From Ancrocorticia sp052089425 (GTDB taxonomy: Bacteria; Actinomycetota; Actinomycetes; Actinomycetales; Actinomycetaceae): a stretch of DNA of 64,000 nucleotides. The position numbers were made by a program, and so were the translations under genes. Below are positions 26,026-34,274 of the stretch, piece after piece. Location of the stretch: contig NZ_JBQCZW010000003.1 of NCBI RefSeq assembly GCF_052089425.1, positions 1-64,000 of the forward strand, given 5' to 3'. Each line of letters opens with the position of its first letter. The stretch's first letter is position 1. The notes under the pieces are model-generated. The model had not been told where the DNA came from. It was given only the letters and a program-made list of their open reading frames with translations, and did not search any database.

Positions 26026-26703
26026 GACACCTCTTTCATCTTCTGCCTCGCACAAACGTAGGCAATTGCGTGTCGAGCCTACCCAATTACCTTACGATGT
26101 TCGGGCCTATTGTGGTATCCGAACGTGGCCAGTTCCGCAGGATTGTTGATGGCTGTGGGGCCGTGGCGCCGTGCCCGTGGCCGATCACACTCTGGTGGCC
26201 GGATGGGGTGGGATGCCGGAGGATGCCGGGGGACGGTGGCGGCTCGCCTTGCACGCGTGCGCGCCGCGACCGCCGTTCAGGGATTGCGGTTGCGCTGGAC
26301 ACGGATGCGCCTAGCCATTAGGTCCCGGTAGGGTGGCGGGGCAAGGGTGCCGTGTAACCCCCACGAGAGCGCTTGATCATCACACCAATATGTAAGGTGA
26401 GCAACTCCTGACTTAGGTATTTGGTCTCAGATGAGAGCGGAATTGACAAGATATGCAAAGTTGAACGATTCAAGATTTGTTTGCCGATCAGGGCATCATT
26501 CGCTTGCGTTTTGTTTTAGGCTCTTCGAGGAAGGTTGAAAAGTGAACCACAGAATCCGAAAATGTGGGAAACTTGCGGCTCGGGGGCGCTTAACAAACCC
26601 GTGTTAAACCACCTCAGGGGGCACGCGGTGAGCTGCCGATTGCCTCTGACCATCATCGGGCTCCGCGTGAGAGTGGGGCTCCTTCTTAAAACGTGGAGAA
26701 GAA
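26026..26703. other. 678-nt region without a gene; one operator-like inverted repeat
   Basis: No convincing reading frame or structured RNA family was recognised here. At 26590-26607 TTAACA and TGTTAA form a perfect 6-6-6 inverted repeat in the leader of the next gene, about 97 nt before its start. A TTGACA hexamer lies near 26443 but lacks a good -10 partner. The region should hold the divergent promoters of fhaA and the membrane protein gene. Confidence 0.45.
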
Positions 26704-27306
26704 ATGACAAAGACCGTTTATGGAGTGCTCTCCCGAGTATTCTCCGTTGTGCTCATCCTTGTGGGTGCCGCAGCAATTTTTGGTAGCAACTTCGCTCATA
26801 GCTACGTCACCGAGCAGCTGGAGCAAGAAAACCTGACCATGCCGAGCGAAGAGGGTGTGAACGCCCTTGAAGATCAGGAATCTCAGGACAAGCTTCGCCC
26901 CTACATCGATGAGCCGATGACAACCGGTAATCAGGCCGAAGCCTTCGCGAACAACTACATCTGGCAGCACATGATGGCCTCCTCGGATGGTAAGGGTTAC
27001 CAGGAAGTTTCTGGCGAATTCAACGCCATGGCTGCTGAGCTCTCCGATGAGGAGAAGGCAACCAATGAAGAGTTCCAGGCGCTTGATGGCCTGCGCGATT
27101 CCCTCTTCATGGGTGACACCCTCCGCGGCATGCTGCTCAACGCCTACGGCTGGTGGCTAGTAGGCACCATCGCCCTCTGGGTTGGTATTGGAGCCATCGT
27201 TGTTGGCGTGATCCTCGCTGGTGTTGGCTTTGGCCCGCTCCGCGCAAAGAAGACCGAAGGCAAGGCAGCTGCTGTTGCCGCCGAATCCGGTTCCTCCAAG
27301 GAGTAG
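26704..27306 (+). CDS. Two-helix membrane protein of unknown function
   Basis: This is a 200-aa protein. Helix 1 (SVVLILVGAAAIFGSNFAHS) near the N-terminus and helix 2 (GWWLVGTIALWVGIGAIVVG) near residue 150 flank an acidic extracytoplasmic domain rich in Glu, Gln and Asp. The C-terminus is Lys/Ala rich. GGAGAAG precedes the ATG, and a strong terminator follows, so it is a single-gene unit. I do not recognise the family. Codon use looks like a well-expressed gene, judged only from its strong preference for C-ending codons. Confidence 0.8.
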   Translation: MTKTVYGVLSRVFSVVLILVGAAAIFGSNFAHSYVTEQLEQENLTMPSEEGVNALEDQESQDKLRPYIDEPMTTGNQAEAFANNYIWQHMMASSDGKGYQEVSGEFNAMAAELSDEEKATNEEFQALDGLRDSLFMGDTLRGMLLNAYGWWLVGTIALWVGIGAIVVGVILAGVGFGPLRAKKTEGKAAAVAAESGSSKE

Positions 27307-27367
27307 TCCCGGTTCGATTGGGACTGTTGCGGCTGTATGCCGCACGCAGGTTCTGAGCTGAACGATT

Positions 27368-27408
27368 GACGGTCCGCGGCCCTGATGGGGTGGCGGACCG
27401 TCGCGTTT
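27368..27408 (+). terminator. Rho-independent terminator
   Basis: GACGGTCCGC (27368-27377) pairs perfectly with GCGGACCGTC (27393-27402), and gcgtttt follows. It stands 62 nt past the stop of the membrane protein gene. Confidence 0.85.
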
Positions 27409-27493
27409 TGCACCCGCTCCCGGATCGCCGGTGGCAATGAGGGTCCAGTCAGAGGCTGCTCGCGTTTAGAGACGTGGTGCACACCGCTTTGGC

Positions 27494-27521
27494 TTGGAAA
27501 ACTGGCCCATGCACCGATAAG
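27494..27521 (+). promoter_or_regulatory. Possible promoter of the tRNA-Leu gene
   Basis: TTGGAA (27494-27499), a 16-nt spacer and GATAAG (27516-27521) would place the start of transcription about 33 nt before the tRNA. Match to consensus is partial. Confidence 0.3.
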
Positions 27522-27561
27522 CTCTTTATGCGCTGACCGTTTAACGGTTGATGCACCACTT

Positions 27562-27645
27562 GCTCAAGTGGCGGAATAGGCAGACGCGCACGGTTCAGGT
27601 CCGTGTGCCCGAAAGGGCGTGGGGGTTCAACTCCCCCCTTGAGCA
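27562..27645 (+). tRNA. tRNA-Leu (anticodon CAG)
   Basis: The 84-nt gene folds fully. The acceptor pairs GCTCAAG with CTTGAGC plus discriminator A. The D arm is GCG/CGC, and the anticodon stem CACGG/CCGTG encloses TTCAGGT. The long class II variable arm contains TGCCCGAAAGGGCG, and the T arm is GGGGG-TTCAACT-CCCCC. Anticodon CAG reads CUG. The CCA end is not encoded. A tRNA-Leu beside the fhaA end of this block is also known in mycobacteria. Confidence 0.97.
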
Positions 27646-27717
27646 CTAAGTTTTCGTTCATGTAGATTGATGATCGTCTTCTCGAAGGAGACGGCTAGGC
27701 CGAGAAGGAGGTTGACC

Positions 27718-27780
27718 ATGTCGAATCGATTCGGTGGCAACTTCAGGCTAGTCGCGCATCCGCACAAAGCATCCAGCTAA
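27718..27780 (+). CDS. 20-codon ORF in a structured leader
   Basis: The reading frame MSNRFGGNFRLVAHPHKASS has a near-perfect ribosome site (AAGGAGG, 7 nt before the ATG). Just upstream CTTCTCG (27678-27684) is complementary to CGAGAAG (27701-27707), and that second arm overlaps the ribosome site, so folding would hide it. The ORF lies alone in the 418-nt gap between tRNA-Leu and the ABC exporter genes. It may be a regulatory leader peptide or a chance frame. No repeated regulatory codons are obvious apart from two His and two Arg. Confidence 0.45.
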   Translation: MSNRFGGNFRLVAHPHKASS

Positions 27781-27927
27781 AGGTCGCATAGGGCGAAGTC
27801 TGCCCTGAGGCCAATCGAAGTTAACTCGGCAATGTGGGCGGAGTCCCCGCACTTTCTGCCAGCCAACGCTGTTCCTTTGAAAGAGAAAAGATTGTTTTCC
27901 CTAAGTTCCCAAGAACTCTCCCTTTTT

Positions 27928-27945
27928 GTATCCGTTGAAGGATAC
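27928..27945. promoter_or_regulatory. Inverted repeat upstream of the ABC exporter
   Basis: GTATCC and GGATAC form a perfect 6-6-6 inverted repeat, 118 nt before the exporter start. It looks like a binding site for a dimeric repressor. A 5-bp stem (AGTTC/GAACT, 27904-27917) followed by a T run lies just upstream and could be a weak terminator. Confidence 0.35.
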
Positions 27946-28063
27946 TCAACTCCCCGGCAAGGGCGCGCCCGCCCACACCCGGCGAAGCTTGTGCGCCCTG
28001 GGGCGCCAACTGATCAGGTAGTAGCCACTAGGCAACGAGCACCCGAATCCTCAGGAGGGCCAC

Positions 28064-29962
28064 ATGAGTAAAAAGCGCGTGCGAGAGAGCATTCAGCGCC
28101 CTGTGCGTGTTGGGCCGCAGCCGAAGCGTTGGCCAAAGTTCCTGAGTGAGCTGGACGGTGAACCGGCGGAGGTGCCCAGTAAGCCGAAGGCGCTGCTGAA
28201 GTACATTTTCCGGGCCAACTGGAAGATCTTGGTGTTGTCCATTTCGCTTGCGGCACTGCATTTCGTGGCAATGGCGATGCTGCCGTGGGCAATCGGGCAC
28301 CTTCTGGATTCGGGTATCGAAACCGGCCTGCACACGGGAATCCTCCCGTGGGTGTTCGTCACCATCGGGATCATCGCGGTGGCGGCGATTGGGAGCTTCA
28401 ACGAACCGGTGGCCATTGGATTGTGGCTTCACGGCACGTGGGAGCCTGTGCGGTGGCTACTGCGCAAGGTGTCGCGCCGGCGCACGGACGTTTCTCAGAA
28501 GATGGCATCGGGGGACATCGTTGCTTCGGTCACCACGGACGGCGACAAGCTGGGCGCTATCGCTGCCTTCGTTCCTGACGCCGTTGGATCGGCCATCGCA
28601 TTCGTGGTGGTGGCCGTGCTCATGCTCAACGTATCGGTTCCGCTTGGCCTGTTCGTGCTGATCGGAATGCCGCTTTTACTGTTCGGCATTTCGCGGATCA
28701 TCAAGCCGCTTCAGGAAAAGATTGCGATCCAGCGTGAGGAGCAGGGAAACCTGACCAGCCTCGCCTCGGACGCCGTTGTTGGCCTGCGCGTGCTCCGCGG
28801 CGTTGGCGGCGAAGATGTGTATAACGAGAAGTACATCGAGCAATCCACCGTTGTTCAGGAGGCCGGAATCCGGGCGGCAAAGTACCGCGCCCTGCTCAAC
28901 GCCATCCAGACGGCTGGGCCGGCGTTCTTCACTGCGATCGTTGTGGGTGGGGGCCTGTACCTGACGTTCAACGGTTCCATGAGCCCCGGCCAGCTGTTCT
29001 CCTTCTACGGTTACACCGTGTTCCTGTCCATGCCGATCGGCGCCATTTCGCAAACGATCCAAATGGGCACGCGCGCGTGGGTAGGCGCGAAGAAGATTGG
29101 TCGCGTGATTGCCGCGGAGCCGTTGGTTAACGACGACGGTGTGGTCCCGGACCATGCCCCGCGTGACTGGGCCCGTACCGCGTTGACGGACGCGCAAAGC
29201 GGCGTGCGCATCGAACCCGGCAAGATCACTGCGTTGGTTGCCGGTTCCCCGCTGGAAACATCGGGCATCGGCGCGCGGCTTGCCCGCGTGGATGATGCCA
29301 ACACCACGCTGGCTGACGATGTGGATCTCCGGGCATACCCGATCCGCGAGGTCCGCAAGCACATCGTGTTGTCTGGATCGGTGGCCGAGCTGTTCACGGG
29401 AAGCCTGCGTTCGGGCCTCTTGGGGCCGGACGCTCCCGAGGTTGCTCCACGGAGCATCTATGAGCAGGTCAAGGATATCCAGCAGCCGGGTGGCGAGGGC
29501 CGCGCACTGTTCGAGAAGGAAGTGGTGGAGGGGATCAGCGCAGAAGATCAGCGCCTGATCGATTCGTTGGCCGCTTCCGATGCGGCAGATGTGCTGACAT
29601 CGGTGGAGGGTGGCTTGGACGGTCAGATCGCCGAACGTGGCCGCTCACTTTCCGGAGGTCAGCGCCAGCGCGTCGCTCTTGCGAGGGTCCTGACTCAGGA
29701 TCCCGATATCGCAGTGCTGATCGAGCCAACAAGTGCCGTAGATTCCCACACGGAATCACGGATCGCCAATCATCTGGCGCGTGTGCGCCGCGGCAAAACA
29801 ACCGTGATTGTCACGGCATCGCCACTGGTGTTGGACCGGTGCGATGAGATTGTGCTGGTAGAGGGCGGCCGCGAGGCAGCCCGCGGAAGCCACAGTGAGC
29901 TTCTGGACAACCCGGACTACTACAACGTGGTCCACCGAGGCGTAGGGGAGGAAAGCAAATGA
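28064..29962 (+). CDS. ABC exporter half-transporter with a degenerate ATP site
   Basis: The 632-aa protein has a six-helix membrane domain (about 60-330) and a C-terminal nucleotide-binding domain. The family signature LSGGQRQRVALARVL (about 529) is intact. The P-loop position reads VAGSPLETSGIG (about 390) with no Gly-Lys-Ser/Thr. Walker B reads IAVLIEPTSAVD, losing the Asp but keeping the Glu. The switch His is replaced in TVIVTASPLVLDR. It therefore cannot bind ATP conventionally at its own P-loop but can complete the partner's site. AGGAGG precedes the ATG. Its stop overlaps the partner start (ATGA). The substrate is unknown. Confidence 0.93.
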   Translation: MSKKRVRESIQRPVRVGPQPKRWPKFLSELDGEPAEVPSKPKALLKYIFRANWKILVLSISLAALHFVAMAMLPWAIGHLLDSGIETGLHTGILPWVFVTIGIIAVAAIGSFNEPVAIGLWLHGTWEPVRWLLRKVSRRRTDVSQKMASGDIVASVTTDGDKLGAIAAFVPDAVGSAIAFVVVAVLMLNVSVPLGLFVLIGMPLLLFGISRIIKPLQEKIAIQREEQGNLTSLASDAVVGLRVLRGVGGEDVYNEKYIEQSTVVQEAGIRAAKYRALLNAIQTAGPAFFTAIVVGGGLYLTFNGSMSPGQLFSFYGYTVFLSMPIGAISQTIQMGTRAWVGAKKIGRVIAAEPLVNDDGVVPDHAPRDWARTALTDAQSGVRIEPGKITALVAGSPLETSGIGARLARVDDANTTLADDVDLRAYPIREVRKHIVLSGSVAELFTGSLRSGLLGPDAPEVAPRSIYEQVKDIQQPGGEGRALFEKEVVEGISAEDQRLIDSLAASDAADVLTSVEGGLDGQIAERGRSLSGGQRQRVALARVLTQDPDIAVLIEPTSAVDSHTESRIANHLARVRRGKTTVIVTASPLVLDRCDEIVLVEGGREAARGSHSELLDNPDYYNVVHRGVGEESK

Positions 29963-31704
29963 CGCTTCCAACAGCGGACGGGCCCACAATTGTCCGTAAA
30001 CTGATGGGCATCATGCGCCAGTTCAAGGGGCGCTTCGCCGTGGTGATCTTCCTCCAGCTGAGCGTGGCACTGCTGGGTATCGTCACTCCTTGGGTGATCG
30101 GCCAATCGATTGATGCCGTGGCGGCCGGAACCACGGCAGAACACATCCGCAACCTGGTGATCGTCCTTTTCGCCGTTGTAGCGATTCAAGGAATCATGGC
30201 GTATTTTGGCGAGTTTCAGGCGATGAAACTGGGCGAATACGTGTTCACCACGCTGCGCAACAGGGTTGTGTATGGGGTGACCCACCTGCCTCTGTCCGTC
30301 GTGGAAGCGGCGGGTACAGGCGATCTGCTGGGGCGCACCACCCACGATGTTGATCGGATCGCAGGGTTCGTCCAACGTGGAATCTCGCGCATCATCATCA
30401 TTATCATGACGATCACCGTGACCATGTTGGCGGCCTTCTTCGTGGATCCGCGGGTGGGCTTCGTGGTGTTAGTGCCAGTTGTCCCCATCTACTTCATCGT
30501 GCGGTGGATGGTGCGGTGTGCCGTTCCCGCCTACCTCGCTGGTTCGGCTCTGTACGCCGGGTTGTCCGGCGTTGTGTCCGAGACGGTGGAGCAGCTGCGA
30601 ACAGTCGATTCCATGAACCTTGGGCGCAACCGGCTGGGCCGGCTGGATACCCTCATGCGGGAGATGTGGCGAAACGAGCGCTACACGGCGTGGATTCGAG
30701 CGCTCTTCATGATCATGATGGTGATCGCCGTGTACTCGCCTATTCTCATCTCGGTGCTGTGGGGAGGCTTCCTTATGGGGCATGGGCTCACCACGATCGG
30801 TGCTGTGACTGCGGTGGCTCTGTACGCTCAACAGCTGCGCGGGCCTCTGAACGAACTGGGCTGGTGGATTGATGAGATCCAGTTCGCCTCCGCCTCCTTC
30901 TCCCGCATCTTTGGTGTGGAGATGCTGCGTGAGGATCTGGCGGACGATGAGCCCGCTGGTCCGCCCGAACATCCCGACGGCAAGGAGCTAGTGGTTGAGG
31001 AGGCAAGCTTCTCCTACCGCGATGGCATGGAGGTGCTGCATGCAGTGGACCTGGACGTTCGGCCAGGAGAAACGCTGGCGATCGTGGGTCCATCTGGGGC
31101 GGGCAAGTCCACGCTGGGACGCCTAGTTGCCGGCATCAATGCTCCCGGATCGGGATCGCTAGCGATCGGTGGCGCGGAGGTAACCCGGATTCCCGAGAAG
31201 GAACGCCACCATGCGGTATCACTCGTGACCCAGGAGCACCACGTGTTCGTGGGAACCGTTGCGGATAACCTGCGCTTTGCGCGGGAAGATGCAAGCGCAG
31301 AGGAGATCCGCGAGGCCCTGCTGGCCGTAGAGGCTAGCTGGGTGTTCGATCTGCCCGAGGGAGTAGATACCAAGGTGGGATCGGGCGGCAAGCAGTTGAG
31401 CCCGGCCGAGGCCCAGCAGATAGCGCTGGCACGCATCGTCCTTCTGGATCCCGGAATGCTCGTGCTAGATGAGGCAACATCCTTGCTTGATCCCACGGCG
31501 GCCCGGTCACTCGAGCTAGCTCTAGCCCACGTTCTGGAGGGCCGCACGGTCATATCGATCGCGCATCGGCTCTACACCGCCCACGATGCTGATCGTGTAG
31601 CAGTCATGATCGATGGTGATGTCGTGGAGCTGGGAAGCCACGATGAGCTGGTTGCCAGAGGCGGCGAATACGCCAAGCTGTGGGAACGTTGGCAGCAAGA
31701 CTGA
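29959..31704 (+). CDS. ABC exporter half-transporter, catalytic partner
   Basis: The 581-aa protein has a six-helix membrane domain (about 15-310) and a nucleotide-binding domain with Walker A IVGPSGAGKSTLGRL (about 375), Walker B GMLVLDEATSLLD (about 500) and switch His in ISIAHRLYT. The signature motif is degenerate: LSPAEAQQIALARI replaces LSGGQ. This mirrors the partner's losses exactly, so a heterodimer would have one working ATP site (this P-loop with the partner's signature) and one dead site. Heterodimeric exporters with one degenerate site are known (TM287/288, BmrCD). Confidence 0.93.
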   Translation: MTLPTADGPTIVRKLMGIMRQFKGRFAVVIFLQLSVALLGIVTPWVIGQSIDAVAAGTTAEHIRNLVIVLFAVVAIQGIMAYFGEFQAMKLGEYVFTTLRNRVVYGVTHLPLSVVEAAGTGDLLGRTTHDVDRIAGFVQRGISRIIIIIMTITVTMLAAFFVDPRVGFVVLVPVVPIYFIVRWMVRCAVPAYLAGSALYAGLSGVVSETVEQLRTVDSMNLGRNRLGRLDTLMREMWRNERYTAWIRALFMIMMVIAVYSPILISVLWGGFLMGHGLTTIGAVTAVALYAQQLRGPLNELGWWIDEIQFASASFSRIFGVEMLREDLADDEPAGPPEHPDGKELVVEEASFSYRDGMEVLHAVDLDVRPGETLAIVGPSGAGKSTLGRLVAGINAPGSGSLAIGGAEVTRIPEKERHHAVSLVTQEHHVFVGTVADNLRFAREDASAEEIREALLAVEASWVFDLPEGVDTKVGSGGKQLSPAEAQQIALARIVLLDPGMLVLDEATSLLDPTAARSLELALAHVLEGRTVISIAHRLYTAHDADRVAVMIDGDVVELGSHDELVARGGEYAKLWERWQQD

Positions 31705-31734
31705 CGCGCTCGCGGCGTTCGTTCGGACATGGGG

Positions 31735-31782
31735 CGACGACGACGGGTACTTCCGTACGTACGCGGGGTTCCGTCGTCGTCG
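31735..31782 (+). terminator. Long hairpin after the ABC exporter genes
   Basis: CGACGACGACGG (31735-31746) pairs perfectly with CCGTCGTCGTCG (31771-31782), and the loop holds an inner CGTACGTACG palindrome. No T run follows, so it is a structural call only. It lies 30 nt after the exporter stop. Confidence 0.45.
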
Positions 31783-31912
31783 AAAACCCTGAATAGGCAT
31801 GGGGCATTTCTGGGGATAAGCCGGACGCTTCCTTACATCTGGCTGGTAGTGGCTGCTCGCTAGCGGCTGATCACCAGCCTGTACGGTCAAACCGGGCGTA
31901 GGCTGGCCGGTG

Positions 31913-33013
31913 ATGTCTGAACGCGGTCTGTCACAACGTCACACGCAGTACCGGGAACCGGCCGCTTCGCCGAGGTTCCTGCTGTTGGACTTTGCCCGAT
32001 TCGTCGCTGCCTTCTCTGTTGTGATGTATCACTACACGTTACGAGACACGGGCCAGTGGCCCGAATCCACACGCCAGATGTTCCCCGATCTGTCCCTGAT
32101 ATCGTCATACGGCTATCTGGGCGTGCAGCTGTTCTTCATCGTCAGCGGGTTCGTCATCTTCATGTCCACTGAAGGCAAGACCGTCTCCAGCTTCATCGCC
32201 TCTCGTGTTGCGAGGATCTTTCCCGCCTACTGGTTGGCTGTGCTGGGTACGGCCTGCCTTCGAACGTGGCTTGCGCCGGAACTGGGCCAAGGCCCATCGT
32301 TCTCTCAGGTCCTCATCAACCTGACGATGTTTCAGGTACCGGCTGGGGTTCCACACGTGGATGCCGTGTACTGGACGCTCTGGGTGGAGCTCGTGTTCTA
32401 TGTTCTCATCGCCGTTCTTATGGCATTGGGCGTGAAGGACCGGGGATACAAGGTATTTCTCTTCCTCTGGCCAGCGTTGATGCTCCTTGTTACGCAGTCG
32501 GAGAACCAGCATCTCATCGATGTGACGGGCGCGAAGTACAGCGCTTTCTTCGCGGTGGGTATGTGCCTGTACCTCATTCACAAGCGCGGTTCACAGGTGA
32601 CGTTGTGGCTACTGCTGGCCGGGAATGTGGCGGTTGGAATCCGCAATACGCTGGAATTCACCGTGCCGTCGAACCCCGAAGACGGGCGCTTCGTTACCGA
32701 TACCGGGGTGGCGATCGTGGTGAGCCTCATTATTCTTCTCATGATTGTCCTGACGCTGACGCCGCTCAAGCACAAGGGATACGCATGGATGGTTCGTGCA
32801 GGAGCACTCACCTATCCGTTGTATCTGACCCATCAGTATTGGGGATGGTGGGCCATCAGGAGCCTTGATCCGGTGCTCGGGACGTGGGCCACGCTTGTTG
32901 CGGCGATCGCGTTCAGTATCGCCATCGCCTACGCGATTGAGCGGTGGGTTGAACGGCCCGTCAGGCCACGAATGCGGCGGTTTGTCACGAGGGTGTTAGC
33001 TGGGAAATCCTGA
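31913..33013 (+). CDS. Acyltransferase 3 family membrane protein (OafA-like)
   Basis: The 366-aa protein has about ten transmembrane helices. LLDFARFVAAFSVVMYHYTL carries the conserved His, and FFIVSGFVIFMST and RVARIFPAYWLA follow. The C-terminal half has YPLYLTHQYWGWW. The family acetylates or otherwise acylates surface sugars at the outer face of the membrane. The exopolysaccharide is a possible substrate, though the gene lies 15 kb from that locus. ATG at 31913 is preferred over GTG at 31910; neither has a strong ribosome site. Confidence 0.88.
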   Translation: MSERGLSQRHTQYREPAASPRFLLLDFARFVAAFSVVMYHYTLRDTGQWPESTRQMFPDLSLISSYGYLGVQLFFIVSGFVIFMSTEGKTVSSFIASRVARIFPAYWLAVLGTACLRTWLAPELGQGPSFSQVLINLTMFQVPAGVPHVDAVYWTLWVELVFYVLIAVLMALGVKDRGYKVFLFLWPALMLLVTQSENQHLIDVTGAKYSAFFAVGMCLYLIHKRGSQVTLWLLLAGNVAVGIRNTLEFTVPSNPEDGRFVTDTGVAIVVSLIILLMIVLTLTPLKHKGYAWMVRAGALTYPLYLTHQYWGWWAIRSLDPVLGTWATLVAAIAFSIAIAYAIERWVERPVRPRMRRFVTRVLAGKS

Positions 33014-33177
33014 GGCACAAACAGGTGCACATCGGTGATCAGGGACGGGGAGGGGCCAGAACTTCGTTGTTCTGACCCTTCCGGTACGGTGTGAGCGAAT
33101 GGGAGGAGGATTGGCCATCCGTGAATGACCCTTCGCCTCACCATCGTAGAGAGCGCAGCACCCTCCGGCGTAGGTCC

Positions 33178-34098
33178 CTAGTCCTCAATCCAGTGTTGGA
33201 GCACATCGATGTAGCGCCGAGCGTCCGGATCCTCAAAGATATTGAAGATCACCAGATTGATCTGGTCTGAGCCATGGGAGTGTAGCCAGTTGTTGACCGT
33301 GGACAGTGCGATCTTCGTTGCTTCTTCGAACGGGAATCCGTTTTCTCCTGTGGACAGTGCGCAGAAGGACACCGTATGGATATCGCCCTTTTCCAGTGCG
33401 AGATCCAAGCAGGAGGTGTAGCAGGAAGCAAGTGCGGCACGATCTGCGTCAGTTACCGCTGCACCTTCGAGCCGTGGGCTGACGGTGTGCAGCACGTAAT
33501 TCGCCGGCATACGGTAGGCGCGCGTGAGCTTTGCCCCGCCTACTTGATCGTCACGTCCTTGCTTTTCGCGGATGACCTTGCAATCGTCGCGCAGCCATGG
33601 GCCGGCCTGTGCGTGGATGAAGTTATCAATGCAGGGATGATCGGGATCCGTGCAACCCTGCAGGCTGGGCAGTGCGGCATTCACAACGGCATCGGCAACG
33701 AGTTCGCGCACGTCCCCGCGCCACATTGCCACGTTACGGGCCGATCCATAATCGGAGGTTGGCATCATTTCGGAGATGCGCATGAGGTTGTTGCCCGTTG
33801 TTCGGCCCAGAGCGGCCGAATTACGGTACAGCAGCACGTTGATGGCATCGAGCGCATCCTCGGAGATCTCATCGGCAGACAGGCCCATGAGGGTCAGCCG
33901 TAACGTGTCCTGAATATCGGACATGTCATAGAGCTCTTCAATCGAACTCACCTGGGCTGACCCGTTGGAAAGGTGACCTTCCGGTAGTCCCGCGAGCACG
34001 GCATTAAATAGTGCGTGATCGGAACGCGGATCCGGCTTGGGCCGATCAAACGGTTCGTCTAGGTGAATTGCCTCGCGATATGCGGACAATGGCAGCAT
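33178..34098 (-). CDS. Zinc-type macrodomain protein-ADP-ribose hydrolase
   Basis: The 306-aa product has a helical N-terminal part (LPLSAYREAIHLDEPFDRP) and a macrodomain in the C-terminal two thirds. The zinc-macrodomain signature is visible: ADAVVNAALPSLQGC followed by CIDNFIHAQAGPWLRDDC, with Cys/His/Cys ligands. KLTRAYRMPANYVLHTVSP is the family strand. Such enzymes remove mono-ADP-ribose from proteins and are often encoded with a SirTM sirtuin and a lipoylated carrier. Neither partner lies nearby. AAGGAG lies 8 nt before the ATG at 34098. Confidence 0.88.
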   Translation of the reverse strand: MLPLSAYREAIHLDEPFDRPKPDPRSDHALFNAVLAGLPEGHLSNGSAQVSSIEELYDMSDIQDTLRLTLMGLSADEISEDALDAINVLLYRNSAALGRTTGNNLMRISEMMPTSDYGSARNVAMWRGDVRELVADAVVNAALPSLQGCTDPDHPCIDNFIHAQAGPWLRDDCKVIREKQGRDDQVGGAKLTRAYRMPANYVLHTVSPRLEGAAVTDADRAALASCYTSCLDLALEKGDIHTVSFCALSTGENGFPFEEATKIALSTVNNWLHSHGSDQINLVIFNIFEDPDARRYIDVLQHWIED

Positions 34099-34274
34099 GG
34101 CACATCTCCTTCGTACGGTTCGTATCAAATGTACAAGGACTTGGGCACGCGCGCATTGACGCTGGTCACCAAGGCCGCCTCCCATGATATCGAAGCATGC
34201 GGTGAATCTGGCACCGCCCCACAGATTGCGGCCGGCAAATGGTGGTGTGGGAGGGCACATGTAGGCTGGTGGGC

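Noticed and set aside
26070..26331. Two short + strand reading frames
   Set aside because: They lack ribosome sites, have Arg/Pro/Gly-rich compositions typical of out-of-frame GC-rich DNA and match no family.
26520..26703. Riboswitch before the two-helix membrane protein
   Set aside because: The leader has several small stems, but no conserved core of ydaO, SAM, TPP or cobalamin type could be matched by eye.
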